Positions 9,942-15,771 of a stretch of 15,771 bases of DNA are shown piece after piece (the first letter of the stretch is position 1; each line of letters starts with the position of its first letter). The translations under genes were made by a program, and so were the position numbers. This DNA comes from Gammaproteobacteria bacterium (lineage in GTDB: Bacteria > Pseudomonadota > Gammaproteobacteria > Arenicellales > Arenicellaceae), in contig DNHK01000242.1 in NCBI GenBank assembly GCA_003485905.1, forward strand, positions 1-15,771. The letters run 5' to 3'. Under the pieces are notes generated by a model. The model saw nothing but the letters and a program-made list of their open reading frames with translations, ran no database searches and was not told where the DNA came from.

Positions 9942-11684
9942 ATGATACTTTTCATTATCGTAACAGCCCTGTTTTTAGCGCTTGCTGTATTCGTTGCTGG
10001 ATCGCAACGAGTACAATTAAATGGCGGTGTCCTATCGTTAAGCATTGCAGTTTCTGCAGTGGTTTTCAAATTGTGGTTAGTATCATGGCAAGATTTAATC
10101 GGTCATGGTACGGCCGGGCATGATGATTTTCTATTTCTTAGATTAGCAGCGTTTATAGCTGAAGGTGAGTGGCTTGGCGTCTATGACCATCTAACATTAA
10201 TTAAGGGTCCTTTTTATGCCATTTGGATGGCGTTGTTATATGAATTGGGGATTCCCCTTTTACTAGGTAATCAGTTGCTTTATGCGTTTGCGAGCGTAGT
10301 TGCGGCTATTTCACTTAGGCCAGTGGTTAAATCTGACTGGGGCTTGCTCATTGTGTTTTTGGTGCTGTTATTTAATCCAATGACCTTTAGCTTAGGGCAT
10401 GTAGCTAGAGTTGATCGTTTCGGAATATACCCGGCACAAACCTTACTAGTTCACGCATGTGCCGTAGGGTTACTGCTGCGTTACTCACAAACTGTGCGTG
10501 AGAATATGGGGTGGTTCTTTGGATTGGGTGTTGGGCTTGGATTGTTTTTGATTACTCGTGAGGCTGCATTTTGGGTCTATCCAGGATTGATACTTGTAGC
10601 TATAGCCGCGATCTTTTTCCCAGAACTTAAGCGGGCTGCATTTAGTCGGCATCGCCTCACTCCTTGGGTGTGGGTCTTTGTACTAGCAATGATTCCGTCT
10701 CAACTGGTTAGCTTTGCAAATTGGAAAGCATATGAGTTCTGGGGAGTAACAGAATATGGCAATACAACGTTTGCAAGTGCTTATGGTGCTCTAAATAGGG
10801 TGCTCCCAAAATCTTCTAATCTACGCGTTCCGGTTAGTAAAGAAGTTCGAACCTTGGTTTATGCACAAAGCCCGGCCTTTGCTGAGCTTGAAACTCTTTT
10901 TGAGGGGACTATAGCCGATGGCTGGTCCTTAACTTCCCAAATAGAGCTAGAGCAAGAAATGGATGGTGAAATTGCCGGTGGTTGGTTCATGTGGGCCTTG
11001 CGCGACGCAGCCTTTTATAATTTAAAGCATCAATGGTTTGGTAAGTCAGAAGGTTTTTATAGAAAAGTTGCGGACGAGATTAATACGGCTTGTGACGAAG
11101 GTAAATTGGAGTGCTTGGCAGAGCGAAATTGGTTCGGTCCAGTTTTGAGTACCGATCAATTTATTCCAACAATGAAAACCTTTGGTGCTGCTTCTGTCAG
11201 TTTGGTTAAGTTTTCGCAGTATTTACCAGAGTCTTCTGAGAGCACAGGACAAGACTGGATGTTGGCTATGTTTAGGGATTATACCGGTGAACGATTATCT
11301 ATAAATTGGCAAGATCGAGCACCGACTGAGAACTATGTCAAAAAGCAAATACAGGCCGAGCGAGCACTACTCAAAATACATAAACAATATCGCCAGTGGG
11401 TACCTATTCTTGCGGTGGGGCTGATTATCTTGCTAGTTATGCAGTTTGCACGTTGGCGGCGATTGACGCCTATTGATAAGTTGCTGGTGCTTGGAGTAAT
11501 TACTGTCGTTGGAAATATGATGGCTTACACACTCATGCTGTCATTTATGGAGATAACATCAGTTCTGACTATTAAGCATCAGTATATCTACCCAAATCAC
11601 GCACTTCTGTGTTGGCTGATAGGTTTAGGATTGGTTAGCTTTTTTGCTGGTAGCCGTCGCTTTCTAACAGAGAAGTTAAACTAG
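9942..11684 (+). CDS. Polytopic membrane protein, probable GT-C-type glycosyltransferase
   Basis: This 580-residue protein has about ten hydrophobic segments: roughly 1-20, 28-48, 95-125, 134-150, 164-180, 190-205, 210-228, 241-260, 486-502, 513-535 and 548-570. A large soluble part (about 262-485) lies before the last three. After the second segment comes GHDDFLFLRLA with the acidic pair D61-D62, then GEWLGVYDHLTLIKGPFY. An Asp pair in the first extracytoplasmic loop is the hallmark of GT-C enzymes, which move sugars from polyprenyl-phosphate donors. The segment TREAAFWVYPG (205-215) resembles the TREE motif I recall from uncharacterised relatives. The soluble part holds Cys384 and Cys391 (CX6C), compatible with a periplasmic disulfide. 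Donor and acceptor are unknown. It sits 50 nt after atpC, where glmU often lies, and 48 nt (or 9 nt, depending on the start used) before the ABC gene. The ribosome site is weak. Confidence 0.6.
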   Translation: MILFIIVTALFLALAVFVAGSQRVQLNGGVLSLSIAVSAVVFKLWLVSWQDLIGHGTAGHDDFLFLRLAAFIAEGEWLGVYDHLTLIKGPFYAIWMALLYELGIPLLLGNQLLYAFASVVAAISLRPVVKSDWGLLIVFLVLLFNPMTFSLGHVARVDRFGIYPAQTLLVHACAVGLLLRYSQTVRENMGWFFGLGVGLGLFLITREAAFWVYPGLILVAIAAIFFPELKRAAFSRHRLTPWVWVFVLAMIPSQLVSFANWKAYEFWGVTEYGNTTFASAYGALNRVLPKSSNLRVPVSKEVRTLVYAQSPAFAELETLFEGTIADGWSLTSQIELEQEMDGEIAGGWFMWALRDAAFYNLKHQWFGKSEGFYRKVADEINTACDEGKLECLAERNWFGPVLSTDQFIPTMKTFGAASVSLVKFSQYLPESSESTGQDWMLAMFRDYTGERLSINWQDRAPTENYVKKQIQAERALLKIHKQYRQWVPILAVGLIILLVMQFARWRRLTPIDKLLVLGVITVVGNMMAYTLMLSFMEITSVLTIKHQYIYPNHALLCWLIGLGLVSFFAGSRRFLTEKLN

Positions 11685-11720
11685 ACAGGTTTTTTGTTTC
11701 GACAAACCTTAGCAGACTAT

Positions 11721-11725
11721 AAGGA
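11721..11725 (+). promoter_or_regulatory. Ribosome site that favours TTG 11733 as ABC gene start
   Basis: AAGGA lies seven nt before the in-frame TTG at 11733, an ideal layout. The earlier in-frame TTG at 11694 has only a weak AGG four to five nt upstream, and ATG 11754 has none. On this basis 11733 is preferred, giving 593 residues. Confidence 0.5.
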
Positions 11726-11732
11726 AGCTATA

Positions 11733-13514
11733 TTGAGACCACTACGTACCGAAATGCCGGACGAGCACATTGATTTAAGGCTCGTGAAGCGCTTGTTTCC
11801 GTATCTATGGAAGCATCGTTACCGCGTGGCGATTGCGCTTACGTTTCTCATATTGGCGAAACTTGCCAATGTACTTGTACCAATTGCGTTAAAGAATATT
11901 GTTGATTCTTTAGATTCCCCACCTGAGCTTGTTGCCCTACCTATTGGGCTCCTTCTGGCTTACGGCGCATTGCGCTTTTCGACAACCCTTTTTCAGGAAG
12001 TAAGGAACGCGGTGTTTGCCCGCGCCGCCCAACGGACCACTCGTGAACTAACGCTAGATGTGTTTAAACATTTGCATGATTTATCTATGCGTTTCCATCT
12101 TGATCGACAGACTGGTGGAGTATCACGTGATTTGGAGAGAGGTAGCCAAAGTGTATCTCGACTATTGAATTATTTGACGTTCAGTGTGGTTCCGACTTTA
12201 TTCGAGTTAGTCGTGGTGTGTGGAATTTTATTCACCAGTTTTGAAGTATCGTTTGCACTCGTAACTATTGGAACAATACTAATCTATGGGGTTTACACCA
12301 TAAAAGTTACCCAGTGGCGCTTAAAGTATCGAATTAAAATGAATAAGGCTGATTCTGCGGCAAACACGGCAGCGATAGATTCGTTATTGAATTATGAAAC
12401 GGTTAAGTACTTCAGTAATGAGAAGTATGAGTTTGAGCGGTATAACTCGCATTTACTGGAGTGGGAATCTGAATCGGTGAAAAGCCAGCTGTCTTTGGCG
12501 TTACTAAATGTTGGCCAAGGCGCAATAATTGCTGGGGGCCTTATTGGATTAATGTTCATGGCAGCATCAAGCGTTGCGAACGGTGAAATAACCATAGGTG
12601 AGTTTGTAATGTTAAACGCGTTCATGATTCAACTAGTTATTCCTCTTAACTTTTTGGGGACTATTTTTCGCGAAATAAAACACTGTCTTGTCGATATGGC
12701 TCGAATGTTTGGGATTCTTGACGAAGTGTTGGAGATAAAAGATATTGAAAATGCCAAAAAGTTAGATGCTTCGGAATTCGCGGTTAAATTTGACAAAGTT
12801 AGCTTTTCCTATCGGCCCGATCGTCAAATATTATTTGATGTTAGTTTTGAGGTTCCTGCCGGAAAACGAGTTGCGGTGGTCGGTCCCAGCGGCTCCGGCA
12901 AGTCAACAATCGCTAGGTTGTTGTTTCGATTTTATCAACCAAACGGTGGTGTGATCTCGCTTAGTGGTGAACCAATAGACAAACTACGATTACGTGATTT
13001 ACGTGATGCCATTGGAGTCGTGCCTCAAGATAGTGTGTTGTTCAACGACACCTTGGCTTATAACATTGCATACGGACGCCCAGGGGTTGGTGAAAGTGAA
13101 ATATTACATGCGATAGATAAGGCAAACTTATCGGGTTTGTTGGCACGCTTGCCCGATGGTTTGGAAACCCAGGTCGGTGAGAGAGGATTGAAATTATCAG
13201 GAGGGGAAAAGCAGCGTGTCGCGATTGCACGTGCAATTGTAAAAGACCCGTCAGTACTAATATTAGATGAAGCGACGTCTTCTCTTGACTCTATTTCTGA
13301 GCAAGCGATTCAGATGGCGTTGGACAACGTCTCACAACAGCGCACGACCTTGGTTATAGCACACCGCTTGTCGACAGTTATTGATGCGGATCGAATCTAT
13401 GTACTAGATGCTGGCAGAATTGTAGAGTCAGGTACTCATGACCAGCTGTTGGCGGCACATGGCCAGTATCATCAACTTTGGCAGATACAACAAGAACAAA
13501 CTGAAATTGGATAA
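11733..13514 (+). CDS. Atm1-type ABC exporter, fused permease and ATPase half-transporter
   Basis: This half-transporter (593 residues from TTG 11733; 606 from TTG 11694) has a six-helix exporter domain followed by an ATPase domain, and would work as a homodimer in the inner membrane. Features in 593-residue numbering: MRFHLDRQTGG (119-129), NYETVKYF (220-227), Walker A GPSGSGKS (384-391), Q-loop Gln432, signature LSGGE (488-492), Walker B VLILDE (508-513) and H-loop His544. The HLDRQTGG...SRDLERG and LLNYETVKYFSNE blocks, plus IPLNFLG before the ATPase domain, mark the Atm1/HMT branch. That branch exports glutathione-linked compounds in mitochondria and some bacteria. All ATPase motifs are intact. 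The substrate here is unknown; a role with the neighbouring envelope genes is possible but unproven. A possible terminator overlaps its stop codon. Confidence 0.9.
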   Translation: MRPLRTEMPDEHIDLRLVKRLFPYLWKHRYRVAIALTFLILAKLANVLVPIALKNIVDSLDSPPELVALPIGLLLAYGALRFSTTLFQEVRNAVFARAAQRTTRELTLDVFKHLHDLSMRFHLDRQTGGVSRDLERGSQSVSRLLNYLTFSVVPTLFELVVVCGILFTSFEVSFALVTIGTILIYGVYTIKVTQWRLKYRIKMNKADSAANTAAIDSLLNYETVKYFSNEKYEFERYNSHLLEWESESVKSQLSLALLNVGQGAIIAGGLIGLMFMAASSVANGEITIGEFVMLNAFMIQLVIPLNFLGTIFREIKHCLVDMARMFGILDEVLEIKDIENAKKLDASEFAVKFDKVSFSYRPDRQILFDVSFEVPAGKRVAVVGPSGSGKSTIARLLFRFYQPNGGVISLSGEPIDKLRLRDLRDAIGVVPQDSVLFNDTLAYNIAYGRPGVGESEILHAIDKANLSGLLARLPDGLETQVGERGLKLSGGEKQRVAIARAIVKDPSVLILDEATSSLDSISEQAIQMALDNVSQQRTTLVIAHRLSTVIDADRIYVLDAGRIVESGTHDQLLAAHGQYHQLWQIQQEQTEIG

Positions 13515-13536
13515 GAGCAAGTCTAATCCAGTTTTT
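13508..13536 (+). terminator. Possible intrinsic terminator overlapping the ABC gene stop
   Basis: TGGAT (13508-13512) pairs with ATCCA (13526-13530). After one mismatch AGA (13514-13516) pairs with TCT (13522-13524) around a five-base loop. Five T follow at 13532-13536. The stem is AT-rich and includes the stop codon of the ABC gene, so its strength is doubtful. If real, it separates the ABC gene from the SGNH gene. Confidence 0.35.
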
Positions 13537-13597
13537 GACTATTTACGCGTCTACTACCGCAAGGTAAGCTTCTGATAGTTCCTCTCAAATTAAAAAT

Positions 13598-14710
13598 ATG
13601 CGTATTTCAGAGTTTAAAAGCTTAGGCCGTAAAATTGTTCTCTTGGCGAGTTACCTGCTCCTAACAGTAACAGTAATAGAAGTTACTGCGAGAGCGCTAG
13701 TACCCGTTGATTGGCTCACCCAGAGGTTTTTTGGGCGAAGTGAGACTGTGTGGAGGCTTGCTTGGGCGCAAGATATGCAGAATCGAACTGAAAGTACAAT
13801 GACAGCCCTTGATCAGCACGATGATGCTCTGGGTTGGCGTTTAAAGCCTAATCTGGATTTGCGATATTGGGACGATAAGCATTTTCAAACCAATAGTTTT
13901 GGTATACGCGGAAATAAAGAATACTCAATGGAACCCAATCGAGTAGTGACTCGAATAGCGATGGTTGGCGACTCGTTTACGTTAGGTGAGGAGGTGGGTG
14001 AGAAAGAAACATTTTCTTACCAACTACAGGAATTTTGGCCGCAGACAGAAGTCATCAATTTTGGGGTTGGTGGCTACGGTATTGATCAGGTTTTACTACA
14101 GTTGGAAAGTACAGTTTCGCAGTATAGGCCTGACGTAGTGGTCGTGGGGTTTATTCGTGATGACATGCGTCGCAGTATGTGGCGATTTCGTCATCACAGT
14201 AAGCCCTTGTTTGAGCTAGATGATGATTTGGTGCTAACAAATGTACCGGTTCCGGACAGCAAAGCTATACTAGCGAGGGAAAAATATAAATTGCGCAGCT
14301 TAGATATTCTGAATGTTATTTGGGATGAAATTCGTTGGCGTCAAGGATGGTTTGATACTGAGATGGTCAAATTGGGTGATGCGCTTTTGACGAGAATGCT
14401 TGCGGCAATAGACGCGATGGGTGCCCGAGCGGTATTTGTTTATTTGCCTCATAGTGAAGATCTGGCGCTTACTTACGAGCAGTTTTTTTCTACTGAGGAG
14501 CAGTTTTTCAATCAGCAGTGTAAGGAGCGAGAATTAAGCTGCTTAAACCTACGAGGTGAGTTTCAGCTGGAAACTTCACAAGGCTATCAAGTTAGGGTCG
14601 GCGGGCATTGGTTTTATAATGGACACGCGCTGGCAGCAAAACATATAAAGGCCTATCTTGAATCTGAAGGCCTTATAGACCTAGAAGTAGCACCCGAATT
14701 TAAACAGTAA
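13598..14710 (+). CDS. Membrane-anchored SGNH/GDSL hydrolase-like protein
   Basis: This 370-residue protein has one N-terminal hydrophobic segment (about 12-35) followed by a soluble domain, so it is probably anchored in the inner membrane facing the periplasm. The SGNH fold is shown by block I VGDSFTLGEEV, with the likely nucleophile Ser126. Block II is NFGVGGYGIDQ (about 154-164), block III-like is GFIRDDM (184-190), and the C-terminal block is GGHWFYNGHALAA (335-347). Many relatives have Asp two residues before the first His (D-x-H-W); here that position is Gly335. Its only two Cys, 308 and 315, form a CX6C pair suited to a disulfide. SGNH proteins remove or move acyl groups on sugars or lipids; the substrate is not known. 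No ribosome site is evident before the ATG; the leader is AT-rich. It may act on glycans together with the GT-C-like protein upstream, which is inference only. Confidence 0.75.
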   Translation: MRISEFKSLGRKIVLLASYLLLTVTVIEVTARALVPVDWLTQRFFGRSETVWRLAWAQDMQNRTESTMTALDQHDDALGWRLKPNLDLRYWDDKHFQTNSFGIRGNKEYSMEPNRVVTRIAMVGDSFTLGEEVGEKETFSYQLQEFWPQTEVINFGVGGYGIDQVLLQLESTVSQYRPDVVVVGFIRDDMRRSMWRFRHHSKPLFELDDDLVLTNVPVPDSKAILAREKYKLRSLDILNVIWDEIRWRQGWFDTEMVKLGDALLTRMLAAIDAMGARAVFVYLPHSEDLALTYEQFFSTEEQFFNQQCKERELSCLNLRGEFQLETSQGYQVRVGGHWFYNGHALAAKHIKAYLESEGLIDLEVAPEFKQ

Positions 14711-14762
14711 TTAACAGAGCAATTAGGTAGGTAATCGGCGCGATACAATAGCTTGAGATAAT

Positions 14763-15599
14763 ATGACGATAAGAACTTTAAAAAGATGGCATGCAGCACA
14801 GCACACGAGCGATGGCGATGGAGTACAAATTTCGCGTGTCGCCGGTCCAGATTTAAACGTTCATATGGACCCTTATTTGATGCTGGACGAATTGCGATCG
14901 GATAACCCCGATGATTATATTGGGGGGTTTCCGGCGCACCCGAACCGTGGTTTTGAAACTATTACATATATGCGGCAAGGTTCGTTTATGCATAAAGACC
15001 ATATGGGCAATGAAGGGTCGATTGTTTCAGGCGGTGTTCAGTGGATGACGGCTGGTCGAGGAGTAATCCACTCCGAAATGCCCGGACAACAGGACGGTGC
15101 TTTGCATGGGTTTCAGATATGGTTGAATTTGCCTGAGAAGGAAAAAATGAAACCTGCGTCTTGGCAAGGTATCTAAAGTGAGCGGATACCAAAAGCTATA
15201 TCGAAAGATGGAAGTTCAATTGCAGTAATCGCGGGACATATAGAGTATGCAGATTCTCTGCTTGAAGGACCATTGGCCGGACCAACAACTGAACCGGCAT
15301 TGATAGACGTATCAATTACTGCAGGTAAAACACTTGAATTGAATCTGCCACACGATCACCAGTTGATGGTCTATTTATACGATGGTGAAGTTGAGGACAA
15401 AAAAGCGCCGGGGGCTCTTTTTTATAGTCTCGGAAATGTTCTTTCTTTAACAGCAGGTGAATCAGGCGTAGGTGCGTTAGTGTTAGGCGGGAAGGCGCTA
15501 AAAGAGCCTATAGCTCAACACGGGCCATTTGTTATGAATACCTTTGAGGAGATCGAGCAGGCGATATCCGATTATCAGGCAGGAGTATTGACTGATTAG
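14763..15599 (+). pseudogene. Pirin family protein interrupted by an in-frame TAA
   Basis: The reading frame codes for a whole pirin-like protein of about 278 codons, the usual family length, but codon 138 (15174-15176) is TAA. The frame does not shift: residues after the stop (SERIPKAISKDGSS... to ...GPFVMNTFEEIEQAI) continue in the same frame and match the second cupin domain. The N-terminal cupin has AHPNRGFETITY (58-69) and WMTAGRGVIHSEMP (94-107). Human pirin binds iron with His56, His58, His101 and Glu103; the matching residues here are His59, Asn61, His103 and Glu105, so one ligand is changed. Pirins are bicupin proteins, some with quercetin dioxygenase activity or regulatory roles. 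No good start codon with a well-spaced ribosome site exists for the second half (TTG 15273 has AAGGA only three nt away). Options are a recent nonsense mutation, a sequencing error, or readthrough. Confidence 0.85.
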
Positions 15600-15747
15600 T
15601 TGTGGAGCTAAATTAGAATCTTTATTTGGCTTGGAACACTGTGCAGCGTAGGATGTTGTATAGTTTTTCGAGTTCTATATTGCTTTTCCGGTTAGTGAAT
15701 GAGCGATTGGATAGGCGACATTTAACACGTTTATTGGGAGTACAGAT

Positions 15748-15771
15748 ATGAGCACAGGTTTAACGATATTG
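15748..15771 (+). CDS. Start of an unidentified gene, cut by the window end
   Basis: ATG at 15748 opens eight codons (MSTGLTIL) to the window edge. A strong ribosome site GGGAG (15736-15740) lies seven nt upstream, which supports a real start. Nothing can be said about function. The 148 nt between the pirin stop and this start hold no gene and no clear terminator; a TATAGT at 15659-15664 has no suitable -35 box. Confidence 0.45.

Noticed and set aside
12119..12134. parS-like palindrome with TCACGTGA core inside the ABC gene
   Set aside because: Only 10 of 16 bases match the usual parS sequence, the mismatches are in the outer arms, and it lies in conserved coding sequence.
13535..13570. Promoter for the SGNH gene using TTGACT at 13535
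   Set aside because: No -10-like hexamer is found 16-18 nt downstream.
15171..15180. Frameshift as the cause of the broken pirin
   Set aside because: The codons before and after the TAA are in the same frame and both match pirin, so a substitution fits and an indel does not.

Overview
The window looks like a chromosomal segment of a gammaproteobacterium. All genes are on the + strand and tightly packed. The order rsmG-parA-parB-atpI-atpB-E-F-H-A-G-D-C is the classic arrangement near the replication origin in many Gammaproteobacteria (known from Pseudomonas and relatives). The F1Fo subunits also read closely like the Escherichia coli proteins: the AtpE polar loop and its Asp motif, the AtpB Arg/Glu/His/Gln set, and long identical stretches in AtpD. 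The base composition appears moderate, not GC-rich. I cannot name a genus. No rRNA, tRNA, CRISPR array, insertion sequence or integrase is visible, and no gene-free stretch exceeds 300 bases.

Region 1 (1-2629) holds the 3' end of an aminotransferase of the histidinol-phosphate type (hisC-like). It overlaps rsmG by 11 nt, and parA and parB follow with a 4-nt overlap. In the textbook order mnmG (gidA) precedes rsmG; here the hisC-like gene takes that place.

Region 2 (2630-9891) is the complete ATP synthase operon. A good sigma70-type promoter (TTGACC-17 nt-TATACT) and a small hairpin lie in the parB-atpI gap. The operon encodes the Fo parts (AtpI accessory, a, c, b) and then the F1 parts (delta, alpha, gamma, beta, epsilon). 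All key catalytic and proton-path residues are present, so a working proton-coupled enzyme is expected. A U-rich leader before atpE resembles the E. coli atpE translational enhancer, which fits the many c subunits needed per enzyme.

Region 3 (9892-13536) lies where glmU often follows atpC. It instead holds a large polytopic membrane protein that looks like a GT-C-type glycosyltransferase, then an Atm1-type ABC half-transporter. A weak intrinsic terminator overlaps the ABC stop codon.

Region 4 (13537-15771) holds a membrane-anchored extracytoplasmic SGNH-hydrolase-like protein. Next is a pirin gene interrupted by one in-frame TAA with no frameshift, and finally the first eight codons of another gene.

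Most of the window is housekeeping. The least ordinary parts are the GT-C-like / Atm1-like / SGNH-like group after the atp operon, the nonsense codon and altered metal ligand in pirin, the altered active-site motif in the SGNH protein, and the atpI and atpE leader signals. I do not see convincing evidence for a wholly new system.
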